Shown one piece after another: positions 44,592 to 54,854 of a stretch of DNA of 64,000 bases. Source of the stretch: Acidobacteriota bacterium (lineage in GTDB: Bacteria; Pseudomonadota; Alphaproteobacteria; Caulobacterales; Hyphomonadaceae); the NCBI GenBank assembly GCA_016712445.1, contig JADJRB010000001.1:62001-126000 (forward strand), given 5' to 3'. The notes beneath the pieces are model-generated. The model worked only from the letters and a program-made list of their open reading frames with translations, ran no database searches and had not been told where the DNA came from. The position numbers and the translations under genes were made by a program. The first letter of the stretch is position 1; each line of letters begins with the position of its first letter.

Positions 44592-45560
44592 ATGACCGAC
44601 AGCCGCAAACGGCTCGCGATCCTCCACAGCGCCGGTACGCCGCGCGGGGTGGATCACTATGTCGTGGTGGAACTCGCCCAGCAGCTTGCGGGCATGGGCG
44701 TCGACATCGTCCACCTGCACGGCACCTCGAAGTTCGTGCCGGCCGACGCGATCTTCGTGCACGTCGACCTGTCCGTGGTGCCGCGCCAGGTTGCCCAGTT
44801 TGCGCAGCGCTATCCCATACGCATCAACGCGCTGGCGCTCGATATCCGCAAGAGCCAGTTCGTGGACGGATTGCTCGATGGCGCCGCGCCCTATCCCGCG
44901 CCAGTGATCGTCAAGTCGGACCTGAACTATGGCGGCGCGCCGGAGCGCGGCGAACTCGGACTGCCGGGACGCGCGCTGCGCCGTGCCCGCCGGCTGCTGA
45001 CGCGGGCGCCCGCGCAGCTCATCGCGGCAAAATCCGACTACCGCATCTTCCCCGACCTCGCCGACGTGCCCCGCGGTTACTTCGCGCCCGGCATGATCGT
45101 ACAGAAGCTGATGCTCGAGAAGGACGGCGACAAGAACCTGCTGCGGGAATACATCTTCCTTGGCGGCCAGCATTTCGAGAACATCGAGCGCTCGGCTGAC
45201 GCCATCATCACCGAAGACGAGCATGTCAGCTGCCTGCCCTTCGTGCCGCATCCGCGCCTGCTGAACCTCCGCCGCCGGCTGAAGCTCGACTATGGCAAGA
45301 TCGACTATGTGATGATCGACGGCGAACCCTTTGTGTTCGATGCCAACAAGACGCTGGGCATCGGCCAGGCCCCGGCCGAGGGCCCCTTCATGCCCGATTT
45401 TGACGTGATGATCCGCGCGTTTGCGGACGAGGTCGGCCGCATGCTGATGGATCCGGACTACCGCACAGGCATTTTCACGGACGAGCGAACCGCCCATGCA
45501 GGAACGAGAAAGCGGTCGCCTCTATTCCCTCGCGCCGCCCGGACAGCTGCCACAGCGTGA
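44592..45560 (+). CDS. ATP-grasp-like protein of a polysaccharide locus
   Basis: A 322-aa protein. The C-terminal half has YVMIDGEPFVFDANKTLG after LKLDYGKID, resembling the metal-binding part of ATP-grasp ligases. The N-terminal half has a nucleotide-fold-like start (RLAILHSAGTPRGVDHYVVVELAQQL) and SQFVDGLLDGAAPYPAPVIVKSDLNYGG. The reaction is unknown. The last 86 bp overlap the convergent flippase gene, and the final ~28 residues are basic and low in order, so the true end could be functionally dispensable. ATG 44592 was chosen over an upstream TTG. Confidence 0.75.
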   Translation: MTDSRKRLAILHSAGTPRGVDHYVVVELAQQLAGMGVDIVHLHGTSKFVPADAIFVHVDLSVVPRQVAQFAQRYPIRINALALDIRKSQFVDGLLDGAAPYPAPVIVKSDLNYGGAPERGELGLPGRALRRARRLLTRAPAQLIAAKSDYRIFPDLADVPRGYFAPGMIVQKLMLEKDGDKNLLREYIFLGGQHFENIERSADAIITEDEHVSCLPFVPHPRLLNLRRRLKLDYGKIDYVMIDGEPFVFDANKTLGIGQAPAEGPFMPDFDVMIRAFADEVGRMLMDPDYRTGIFTDERTAHAGTRKRSPLFPRAARTAATA

Positions 45561-46950
45561 GGTGCGCGGCGGCGTAAGTCAGCGCGCCCAGCAAGGCCAG
45601 CAGCGCCCCGCGCAAAACCAGCTCGCCGGCGCTGTCGCCCGCCCCGGCAAACACGGCCGCCCGCGCGCCCAGCACTGCGGCGCACATCGCGAGCGCGGCC
45701 GCAGTTGACCGTCCGACGGCGGACATTTGCGTCCGGATGGTGAGACCGGTGAGCCGCGCGATCACATGCAGGCTGAAGAGATACCAGACGAAAGCCGTGA
45801 ATGCGCAGGCCCAGAGCGCGCCGACGAGCCCGCCCGTCATCAGGCCCACCGCCAGCGCCGGCACATGCAGGCTCGCCGAGATCGCCTTGAAGCGGAACAG
45901 CGCGCGGGGATGGCCGAGCGCGTTGGCGAGCGAGTTGCTGAGGCCGGCCAGCAGGTAGACGGCGGTGATCGGGGCAGCGAATGCCAGCACCAGCGCCGCA
46001 ACCGGCCATTGCGGGCCGAGCGCGAGGCCAATGATCTCCGGCGCGAGCAAGCCCATCCCGGCGCAGACCGGCAGGATGATCGCGAAGCAGGAATGGATGC
46101 TGGTGAGATAGACCCGGCGCACACGGGCGGGATCGTCCTGGATCGAACTGAAGGCCGCAAACAGGGTGCGCTCCATCGGCGCGTAGAGCACCAGTTCCAG
46201 CCGCTCGCCGAACTGGGAGCCGACCGAAAAGGCGCCGAGCTTTGCAGTGCCGAGGAACCGGCCGAGCATCAGGGTCGTCGAGGCATCGCGGATATTGTCG
46301 GCGACGTTGCCGAGGCCGACCCAGATCGAGAAGCCGAAGAACTTGCGGAAGGATTTCAGCCCAAATGCCGGCAATTGCGGGCGCAGGGCAAATGACAGGA
46401 CGGTGTTGGCCAGACCAGCCGCGATCAGCCCGGCGGGCAGCGCCCAGTAGCTGCGCGTGGCGAGGCCGACCCAGACGGTGACGCTGATCGACACGGCCTT
46501 GGTGAGCACGTCGATCAGCGCTTCGCGGCTGAAGTCCATGTCGCGGATATACTGCTCGAACCAGGAATTGCGCAGGCCGAGCAGCATGGGATAGGCGGCG
46601 AGCGCGGCGACAAGGCCGAACAGGCGCGGGTCGCCCGAAATCAGCGACGCCGGCCAGGCAGCGAGCAGCATCAGGCCCGCCACCATCGCGCCGCGCAGCA
46701 CGTTGATGGTCCAGGCGGTGTCGAAATCTTCCTTGCGCGCATCCTTCATCTGAACGAGCGCCGCGCCGACGGGCAGCTCGACCACAGCGCCGGCAATGCC
46801 GAACACGCTCATCGCGATGGCCATCAGGCCGAAGTCTTCCGGCATCAGCAGGCGCGCGGCAATCAGTGTACTCAGCAGGCCGAGGAGGTTGCTGACCAGC
46901 CGCCCGGCGAGGAGCCAGGATGTGCCCTTGAGGATCTGCTTCTTCAGCAT
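45475..46950 (-). CDS. Lipopolysaccharide/oligosaccharide flippase (MOP family)
   Basis: A 491-aa inner-membrane protein with about 12-14 hydrophobic helices, starting MLKKQILKGTSWLLAGRLVSNLLGLLSTLIAARLLMPEDFGL, the classic opening of Wzx-like flippases. Such proteins move lipid-linked oligosaccharide repeats across the inner membrane. The glycosyltransferase gene is 13 bp upstream on the same strand. The start was set at ATG 46950; the longer reading to 47019 has no membrane character at its start. Confidence 0.9.
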   Translation of the reverse strand: MLKKQILKGTSWLLAGRLVSNLLGLLSTLIAARLLMPEDFGLMAIAMSVFGIAGAVVELPVGAALVQMKDARKEDFDTAWTINVLRGAMVAGLMLLAAWPASLISGDPRLFGLVAALAAYPMLLGLRNSWFEQYIRDMDFSREALIDVLTKAVSISVTVWVGLATRSYWALPAGLIAAGLANTVLSFALRPQLPAFGLKSFRKFFGFSIWVGLGNVADNIRDASTTLMLGRFLGTAKLGAFSVGSQFGERLELVLYAPMERTLFAAFSSIQDDPARVRRVYLTSIHSCFAIILPVCAGMGLLAPEIIGLALGPQWPVAALVLAFAAPITAVYLLAGLSNSLANALGHPRALFRFKAISASLHVPALAVGLMTGGLVGALWACAFTAFVWYLFSLHVIARLTGLTIRTQMSAVGRSTAAALAMCAAVLGARAAVFAGAGDSAGELVLRGALLALLGALTYAAAHLTLWQLSGRREGIEATAFSFLHGRFARP

Positions 46951-46963
46951 CGCGCCTGCGTCC

Positions 46964-47995
46964 TCAGGTGGCCAGCATGTGGCCGGAGATGGTGGCAGCG
47001 TAGTCTTCCACCGACGCATGCCTCACGGCCCAGTCGCGGTTGGCGCGGCCCATCTCGGCGCAGGCGGCCGGGTCTTGCCACAATGCCTGCATGGCCTCGG
47101 CGAGGCGCGCGGGATCGCCGGCGGGCACGCGCACGAGCGAATCGAGACCGGTATAGTCGGCGAGGCCGGGCGACTCGGTGACGATCACCGCCTTGCCCAT
47201 CGCCATGCCTTCCAGCAGGCCGTTGACGCCCGCCGCATAAGGCACGGCATGCAGCGGCACGACAACGAAATCGGCGGCGGCATAGCGGGCGCGCAGGTCA
47301 GGATAGCTGATCCGTGTACGGCTGATCTCGAGATTTGCCGGCACGCCCGCATCCGCCGCGCCTTCCTGCGGGAAATAGCCGGACGCCTGCACGCGCACCT
47401 GCCGGCTGACCTGTGCGGCCGCCGCAGCGAGCGTGTCATAGTCGCGGTTCTCGAGCCCGCATGCGAAGGCATATCCGCCGGCACCGGTCTCCGCCTTTGC
47501 AGGATCGAAGAAGTCCGTATCGACGGAGTCGTAGAGGAAATGCACCTTGCCCGCCGGCAGGCCTGACTTCTCGACGAGGATGTCGCGCTGCGTCTTCGCA
47601 ACGGTATAGTAGGCGCCGACATGGCCGGCCCCGATCAGGCGGGCGGCGAGCTGCCATTTCGGGCTGTGGGCGGCGTGGATGACGCTGAACAGCTTACCCT
47701 TCCATCCGGCAAGCTTCAGCAGCGGCAGGAGGCGGAAGGCGATGTCCTCGCCGGTGGTGAACATTGCGCGTGTGTCGCCCCGAAGCCCCATCGCCGCAAA
47801 GGCGGCACCGAAGGCGGCGCTGGAGCCGGCGAGCGACTTGGCGAGGCCCGGCTGGAGGCTGGAGGCGGCCACGTATTCCCCGGAAACCAGCTGGCGGATC
47901 AGCTCGTAATCGGCGCGCGGCGCGGCGGCGGGATCGAAGCCGGCGTCCCGAACCGGCACACGGTCGCGCAGGACAACGAGATTTTTGCCGGACAT
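46964..47995 (-). CDS. Glycosyltransferase (GT4-like)
   Basis: A 343-aa GT-B-fold enzyme probably adding a sugar to a lipid-linked polysaccharide. It shows an N-terminal acceptor domain, the linker VHFLYDSVDTDFFDP, and a C-terminal donor domain with EGMAMGKAVIVTESPGLADY (the EX7E-type region) and RVPAGDPARLAEAMQAL. ATG 47995 gives MSGKNLVVLRDRVPVRD. It is directly upstream of the flippase gene. Confidence 0.88.
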   Translation of the reverse strand: MSGKNLVVLRDRVPVRDAGFDPAAAPRADYELIRQLVSGEYVAASSLQPGLAKSLAGSSAAFGAAFAAMGLRGDTRAMFTTGEDIAFRLLPLLKLAGWKGKLFSVIHAAHSPKWQLAARLIGAGHVGAYYTVAKTQRDILVEKSGLPAGKVHFLYDSVDTDFFDPAKAETGAGGYAFACGLENRDYDTLAAAAAQVSRQVRVQASGYFPQEGAADAGVPANLEISRTRISYPDLRARYAAADFVVVPLHAVPYAAGVNGLLEGMAMGKAVIVTESPGLADYTGLDSLVRVPAGDPARLAEAMQALWQDPAACAEMGRANRDWAVRHASVEDYAATISGHMLAT

Positions 47996-48100
47996 GGGCA
48001 GGATCCTGAGGCAGGGCGCCGGTCGCAATGGGCTGCGCCGGCGGACGAACGGGGGCTTTCCCGCAAGTCTGCAATATGGCGGCCAGACGCCAAGCGAGGG

Positions 48101-48544
48101 TTAATCGCTGCCCGGAACCTTGCCCAGAACCTTGAAGGTGGCGTTGGCGCGGGCGATCGGGCGCCCGTCCGCCTGAACCAGGCAATCGGCGAAACAGAGG
48201 CTGCGGCCGGTCTTGACGAAGTGGGTGTGCGTGGCGAACCATTGGCCGAGCCGGGCGGTGCCGAGATAGTCAGTCGACAGAGTGACGGTGACGAGGCCGC
48301 CGGGCGCAGCGTGACCTTCGGAGGCGAGCGCCGCGCCGCAGGAAAGGCCCATCGCATTGTCGGCGATGGCTGCAATCAACCCGCCATGCACCAGGCCGCG
48401 CGAGTTGCAATGCGCCTCGCCGAGCCGGAGGCCGATCGAGACCTCGCGCTCGCCCGACCTGGAGAACAGCGGCTCCCAGGGATCGGTGAAGCGCGACTTG
48501 CGGAAATGCGGCGCGTAGCCTTCGGGCGGCGTGAGTTCTGACAT
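48101..48544 (-). CDS. PaaI-type hotdog-fold thioesterase
   Basis: A 147-aa acyl-CoA thioesterase candidate. The hotdog signature is CNSRGLVHGGLIAAIADNAMG (HGG motif with nearby Asp/Asn), followed by VTVTLSTDYLG and a C-terminal FADCLVQADGRPIARANATFKV strand. The ATG at 48544 was chosen; the extra upstream residues to 48598 lack family character. Likely cytoplasmic and acting on aryl- or short-chain acyl-CoA. Confidence 0.87.
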   Translation of the reverse strand: MSELTPPEGYAPHFRKSRFTDPWEPLFSRSGEREVSIGLRLGEAHCNSRGLVHGGLIAAIADNAMGLSCGAALASEGHAAPGGLVTVTLSTDYLGTARLGQWFATHTHFVKTGRSLCFADCLVQADGRPIARANATFKVLGKVPGSD

Positions 48545-48638
48545 GGAACTGAGGGTGTCGGCGCTGGCTGCACACGTCCAGCCTTCACCTCGCGGCAAGC
48601 CCTAGCGCCCGGCGGCCCGAGCCGCTATCTCCCCGGTC

Positions 48639-50462
48639 ATGGCCCAGCCCCCCCTGATATCCCTCACCGACGTTCGCCTGTCCTTTGGCAGCGGCTGGCT
48701 GTTCGAAGGCGTGACCCTGTCGCTGGCCAAAGGCGAGCGCGCGGCGCTGGTCGGGCGCAATGGCGCGGGCAAGTCGACGCTGATGAAAATCATCTCGGAA
48801 GTGATCGAGCCCGATTCCGGCGAAGTCTGGCGCCAGCCCGGCATCACCTACGCCACCGTTCCTCAGGAACCTGACCTCTCGGGTTTCGCCACCGTACTCG
48901 ACTACGTCTCAGAAGGCCTCGACGGCGCGTATCTCGCCGAAGCCGAGATCATGGAATTCGACATCGACCCGTCCGCCGATCCGCAAACCCTGTCCGGCGG
49001 ACAGAAGCGCCGGGCTGCGCTGGCCAAGGCGTTCGCGCAGGCGCCGACCATCCTGCTGCTGGACGAGCCGACAAACCATCTCGACGTGCCGATGATCGAA
49101 GCGCTCGAAAGCCGCCTCAAGGCGTTCAACGGCGTCGTGCTGGTGGTCAGCCACGACCGGCGCTTCCTTGAGACCGTGTCGACCAACACGCTCTGGCTGC
49201 GCCAGGGCAAGGTGCTGAAAAGCCCCGACGGGTATGTGAAGTTCGACGAATGGGCCGAACAGGTTGAACTCGAAGACGAACGCCAGATGCGCCGCATGAC
49301 GACGCAGCTGAAGGATGAACAGCACTGGCTCGCCCGCGGCGTCACCGGCCGGCGCAAGCGCAACCAGGGCCGCCTCGCGCGCCTGCGCCAGATGAAGGTG
49401 GACCATGCCAACATGCGCTCCGCCCTGGCCGACCGCAAATCGACCGCCGAATTCAGCGCTGACGCGGGCGAGGCGCTGAGCAAGAAGGTCATCGAAGTCA
49501 GAGGCCTGTCGAAAACCTATCAGACGGCGGACGGTCCGCTTGTCATCGCGAAAGACCTCAACCTGCGCATCCTGCGCGGCGACCGGATCGGCATCATCGG
49601 GCCGAACGGCGCGGGCAAGACCACGCTCGTGCGCCTCTTGCTCGGAGAGATCGCGCCCGATGCCGGCACGGTGCGGCATTCCAGCACGCTGCAGGTGACC
49701 TATCAGGACCAGACACGCGACACGCTGAACGCGTCCGACTCCGTCTGGGAGGCCCTCGCCCCGATGGGCGGCGACTCGATCAACGTGCAGGGCCACCAGC
49801 GCCACGTCGCGGCCTATGCCAAGGACTTCCTGTTCCGCCCGGAACAGCTGCGCCAGCCTGTCGGCGCGCTCTCCGGCGGCGAACGCAACCGCCTGGCGCT
49901 CGCCATCGGCCTTGCGCAAACGTCGAACCTCCTCGTGATGGACGAACCGACCAACGATCTCGACATGCAGACGCTGGACCTGCTCGAAGACATGTTGCTG
50001 GCGTATGAGGGCACGCTGATCCTCGTCAGCCACGACCGCGCTTTCCTCGATGCCACTGTCACCAGCTGCCTCTGCCCGCTCGGCGGCGGCGAATGGATCC
50101 AGACGGCCGGCGGCTGGAGCGATGCGCAGCAGCAGCTGAAAGGCGCGCGTCCGAAATCCGCCGCGAAGGCCGACAAGCCGAAAGCCGCCGCCACGCAGGC
50201 CGCCCCGAAATCGAAGCCCGCCGCCAAGCTCTCCTTCAAGGACGAACACCGCCAGAAGGAGATCGACGCGCTGATCCCGAAGCTGCAGGCCGAGATCGCC
50301 AAGCTTGAAGCCGAGCTGGCCGACCCCGGCCTCTATGCGCGCGACGCCGCCGCCTTCAACACCAAGTCCGCCCGCATCGGCGCCGCCCGCGACCAGCTCG
50401 ATGCGGTCGAAATGGAATGGCTGGAAATCGAGGAAAAACGCGCCGGCCTGATCGGCTCGTGA
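48639..50462 (+). CDS. uup: ABC-F family ATPase (Uup-like)
   Basis: A cytoplasmic ribosome-associated ATPase with two ABC domains and no membrane part. Domain 1: Walker A GRNGAGKSTLMKI, signature LSGGQKRRAALAKAF, Walker B ILLLDEPTNHLD. A charged linker with RRKRNQGRLARLRQMK lies between. Domain 2: GPNGAGKTTLVRLLL, ALSGGERNRLALAIGL, LLVMDEPTNDLD. The C-terminal Lys/Ala-rich stretch and coiled coil (about residues 505-600) match Uup. It is divergent from the thioesterase gene. Confidence 0.93.
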   Translation: MAQPPLISLTDVRLSFGSGWLFEGVTLSLAKGERAALVGRNGAGKSTLMKIISEVIEPDSGEVWRQPGITYATVPQEPDLSGFATVLDYVSEGLDGAYLAEAEIMEFDIDPSADPQTLSGGQKRRAALAKAFAQAPTILLLDEPTNHLDVPMIEALESRLKAFNGVVLVVSHDRRFLETVSTNTLWLRQGKVLKSPDGYVKFDEWAEQVELEDERQMRRMTTQLKDEQHWLARGVTGRRKRNQGRLARLRQMKVDHANMRSALADRKSTAEFSADAGEALSKKVIEVRGLSKTYQTADGPLVIAKDLNLRILRGDRIGIIGPNGAGKTTLVRLLLGEIAPDAGTVRHSSTLQVTYQDQTRDTLNASDSVWEALAPMGGDSINVQGHQRHVAAYAKDFLFRPEQLRQPVGALSGGERNRLALAIGLAQTSNLLVMDEPTNDLDMQTLDLLEDMLLAYEGTLILVSHDRAFLDATVTSCLCPLGGGEWIQTAGGWSDAQQQLKGARPKSAAKADKPKAAATQAAPKSKPAAKLSFKDEHRQKEIDALIPKLQAEIAKLEAELADPGLYARDAAAFNTKSARIGAARDQLDAVEMEWLEIEEKRAGLIGS

Positions 50463-50533
50463 GGCCAAGGCAAACGCTTCGTTAACGTGCCGCCTTTATG
50501 GTCCGCCCTGCTATGTTCCCGCAGGAGTGTCCC

Positions 50534-51006
50534 ATGCGTCTCGCCGTGCTGTTTGCTGCTACCGCCTGTATCGGCCTTGTCGCCGCCGCTGACGGCGTGT
50601 CCCGCAAGGCTGTCTCCTCGCCCGACGTCGACCCGCTGCAAGCCAACGGCATGTCCCAGTCCGGTGCCCTTGGCCCGGCGGAGCGCGGCCATGAACGCTT
50701 CCGCTACCGCCACGGCGCGACCTACGCCGTGATCGATGGCACCACCCCCCTCGCCTGCCAGATCAGCTGCGGCGACGATGACGCCTGCCACGCCTGGTCG
50801 TTCGTCGAAGCCTATGGCGGCGCCCCGGCGCGCTGCGAACTGAAACGCGGCGGCGGCAAGTCGGAAGAGAACCTGCTCGCCACCTCCGGCGTCTCGCCGC
50901 GCACAGACGCCGCCCTGTGGGGTGTCACCACGTTGGAAGCCGCGCCGGCCGTCACGCTGGAAGGCGAAGCGCCGGCAGAGGACCCCGCCCCCGAAATCGA
51001 CGGCAA

Positions 51007-51010
<4 letters not shown>
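50534..51010 (+). CDS. Secreted PAN/apple-domain protein
   Basis: A 158-aa exported protein. The signal peptide LAVLFAATACIGLVAAA is at the N-terminus. The mature part has a small Cys-containing domain (ACQISCGDDDACHAWSFVEAYGGAPARCELKRG) that fits the PAN/apple pattern found in extracellular binding proteins. The C-terminal ~25 residues are acidic. GCAGGAG precedes ATG 50534. The TAG stop shares CTAG with prfC. The binding partner is unknown. Confidence 0.8.
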
Positions 51011-52605
<1,595 letters not shown>

Positions 52606-52740
52606 GGCTCAGGCTTCTCTGGTCTCAGCCGGAGCCCCTATCCGATTTGAACTGTGTATTGAAGGGGCTGGCTGTTCCGGCCCGTCGCCCCCGCGCCCCG
52701 ACGCCTGTGAGGCCCTTGCGATCAGTTCAATTGTGGCCTA

Positions 52741-53115
52741 ATGCTGAACCAAATGGTTCAGTTTTTGCCAACCCGCCTCGATGCCTCGTTCGCCGCCCTG
52801 TCGGATGCAACCCGGCGCGGAGTACTCGAACATCTCGAGTCCGGCGATGCCTCGATCAGCGAGCTGGCTGCAAGGTTCGGCATGACGCTGACCGGCATGA
52901 AGAAGCACGTCGCCGTGCTGGAAGTGGCAGGGCTGGTTACCACCGAAAAGGTTGGCCGCGTACGCAGATGCCGCCTCGACCCAGGCGGACTGGACGAGGA
53001 GGCCGCCTGGATAAAACGGCGCCGCGAAGTCTGGCAGGCGCGCTTTGACGCGCTGGACACGTTGATCGAAGACTTGAAACAGAAGGAGAAGCTCAATGGG
53101 CGAAAGAAGCGATAG
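52741..53115 (+). CDS. ArsR-family transcriptional regulator
   Basis: A 124-aa winged-helix protein. FAALSDATRRGVLEHLESGDASISELAARFGMTLTGMKKHVAVLEVAGLVTTEKVGRVRRCRL is the DNA-binding core. No metal-binding Cys cluster is seen, so it is not a classical metal sensor. Pairing with an AHSA1/SRPBCC gene (20-bp overlap) is a very common arrangement. A perfect dyad (52744-52761) overlaps its first codons and is probably its own operator. Confidence 0.92.
   Translation: MLNQMVQFLPTRLDASFAALSDATRRGVLEHLESGDASISELAARFGMTLTGMKKHVAVLEVAGLVTTEKVGRVRRCRLDPGGLDEEAAWIKRRREVWQARFDALDTLIEDLKQKEKLNGRKKR
52744..52761. promoter_or_regulatory. Perfect dyad overlapping the ArsR start codon region
   Basis: CTGAACC-AAAT-GGTTCAG has seven-base arms and a four-base spacer and begins on the third base after the ATG. 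It is well placed for autoregulation by blocking transcription or translation start. Regulator identity is inferred from position. Confidence 0.65.
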
Positions 53116-53590
53116 CCGCACTGGGGTTGAGCGCCGGTCCGATCGAGAGCTCGTCATTACGCGGACGTTCGATGCGCCCGTGCGCATCGTATTCGACGCG
53201 TGGACCCGGCCGGAACTTTTCGTGCGCTGGTGGGCGCCGAAATCAACTGGGGTGCCAATGATTGCCTGCGACATGGATGTGCGCACAGGCGGCGGTTACC
53301 GGATCGCCTTCGGGCACGACGCCGCAACCGCCATGGAGTTCTTCGGCAAGTACCTCGACGTCGTGCCGAATGTGCGCCTGGTCTGGACGAACGACGAAAG
53401 CGGCGATGCCGCCATGACCACCGTGACCTTCGAAGACCTTGGAAACAAGACGCGGGTGGTGCTGAGCGAAACCTATCCTTCGAAGGAAGCGCTCGACGAA
53501 GCCTTTATCGGCATGGAAGGCACGATGCCCGAACAGTTCCTGCAGCTCGACGCGCTGCTGTTATCGCTTGGGACCAGCGGCGAATGCTGA
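53096..53590 (+). CDS. SRPBCC (AHSA1-like) domain protein
   Basis: A 164-aa START-like fold protein: ITRTFDAPVRIVFDAWTRPELFVRWWAPK, CDMDVRTGGGYRIAF, VPNVRLVWTNDE and the C-terminal helix FIGMEGTMPEQFLQLDALL. The family binds hydrophobic ligands or acts as Aha1-like proteins. It overlaps the end of the ArsR gene by 20 bp, and the two are surely co-expressed. Ligand unknown. Confidence 0.9.
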   Translation: MGERSDSRTGVERRSDRELVITRTFDAPVRIVFDAWTRPELFVRWWAPKSTGVPMIACDMDVRTGGGYRIAFGHDAATAMEFFGKYLDVVPNVRLVWTNDESGDAAMTTVTFEDLGNKTRVVLSETYPSKEALDEAFIGMEGTMPEQFLQLDALLLSLGTSGEC

Positions 53591-53623
53591 AGCGGGATTG
53601 AGCATGCTGCCCCGCAGGCCGGT

Positions 53624-53995
53624 TCAGGCGGCGCGCGGCCAGAACTGCTGGATATCGGCGGCGGCGCCGTCGGCGAGGCGCTGGCGCACGGCCTCGAGAA
53701 TCGTCTCCGGCAGGATCGTCAGGCGAGGCTCAGACACGCGGCCGTCGTGCACCGGGAACAGCGCCGCATTCGCGCCGGTCTTGGCAATGATCAGCGCCGC
53801 TAGGTCGGCCACCAGCGTGGGGTCCGGCGCTGCGCCCTGGTCGTAGCAGGCCTGCAGCCGGCTGCGGGCAAGCTCGATCGCCTCGCGGGCGCGCATCGCA
53901 TGCACATCCTCGAACCCGAGGCTCGGGCCGCGTTTCAGCAAGCGCAGCTCGGGCGCTTCGATCTCGGTCACAAACTCGTTCATCAGGAACAGCAT
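53624..53995 (-). CDS. Conserved-looking hypothetical protein (123 aa)
   Basis: Alpha-helical cytoplasmic protein with no recognised motif: LLKRGPSLGFEDVHAMRAREAIELARSRL, then LVADLAALIIAKTGANAALFP and a C-terminal TILPETILEAVRQRLADG. Composition and codon use match neighbouring genes. It may be transcribed with no partner; the DUF1491 gene is 73 bp upstream on the same strand. Confidence 0.65.
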   Translation of the reverse strand: MLFLMNEFVTEIEAPELRLLKRGPSLGFEDVHAMRAREAIELARSRLQACYDQGAAPDPTLVADLAALIIAKTGANAALFPVHDGRVSEPRLTILPETILEAVRQRLADGAAADIQQFWPRAA

Positions 53996-54067
53996 CGCTG
54001 TCTCGCCCCTCTTGGTCCAGCGAATCGCAAGTTGGATTCTTAGGGTAAACAGCCGGTTACCGGCGTT

Positions 54068-54406
54068 TCAGTCTTCGACCCGTTCGGTCAGGAAATGGCG
54101 CCCTTCGCGGTCTTCGATCTCGACGGTCCAGAGGTCGCTGTCGCGGGCCTTTGCACGCCGGATATAGTCGTCGACCGCCGCCTCTTCCGGGCCGACGCCC
54201 TGGATCAGGAGGTTCAGGAAGATCCGCTCGCCGTCCATGTCCATCGATGGGACATAGGCCGCCGCCGTGCCGTCGAGCCGGGAGACCTTGACCAGCACAT
54301 CGCCGCGCTCGTCGTCGCCGTGCTGGACCACGAATGCACTTGATCCGGCGAGCCCAGCCCGCCGGATCAACGCATCTATCCACAATCGTGCTGGCAACCG
54401 GTCCAT
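54068..54406 (-). CDS. DUF1491 family protein
   Basis: A 112-aa protein typical of alphaproteobacteria: LPARLWIDALIRRAGLAGSSAFVVQHGDDERGDVLVKVSRLDGTA, then a central beta region and DDYIRRAKARDSDLWTVEIEDREGRHFL. The function is unknown. It stands among other small genes on the minus strand. Confidence 0.82.
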   Translation of the reverse strand: MDRLPARLWIDALIRRAGLAGSSAFVVQHGDDERGDVLVKVSRLDGTAAAYVPSMDMDGERIFLNLLIQGVGPEEAAVDDYIRRAKARDSDLWTVEIEDREGRHFLTERVED

Positions 54407-54452
54407 GTCCGAGTCTCCCCCGGTCAGGGCGCCGGCGTCAAGCCGCGCGGGA

Positions 54453-54773
54453 TCAGCCTTCGGTGGCCCCGCCCATCATGCAGCCCATGCCGGCCGACAT
54501 CAGCGCGCCCATCACGGCGCCTTGCTTGTCTGCCGGAAGGGCTTCCATCATCTTGTTGCCCTCTTCCTCGCCGGCGGCCATGGCCGTCGAGACGGTCTTG
54601 AAGGTTTCCTTGTCGAGGTTCTTCTCGAGGCTGTCGGCGATGCAGGTGCAATTGGCATCGGATTCGCCGCTGTCGACGCAGGCCTTGACCATCGCGGCCT
54701 TGTGTCCGCCGCCCACCGCGCCGCAACCTGCAAGCGCAACTGCCGCTACTGCGGCCACCAGAAACGTTTTCAT
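54453..54773 (-). CDS. Small lipoprotein, unrecognised
   Basis: A 106-aa exported protein with signal peptide and lipobox ALAGC near residue 17. Then KACVDSGESDANCTCIADSLEKNLDKETFKTV has three Cys residues, followed by a Met/Gly-rich C-terminus. No family is recognised. Upstream is the intergenic gap to the histidine kinase gene. Confidence 0.75.
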   Translation of the reverse strand: MKTFLVAAVAAVALAGCGAVGGGHKAAMVKACVDSGESDANCTCIADSLEKNLDKETFKTVSTAMAAGEEEGNKMMEALPADKQGAVMGALMSAGMGCMMGGATEG

Positions 54774-54854
54774 TGGGAACCCCCTGTTCGAATGATTTGG
54801 AACGGTGACACGGTTTGTGAGGCCGGGAAACTGAAAAATGCGCGCTGCAAGCGC

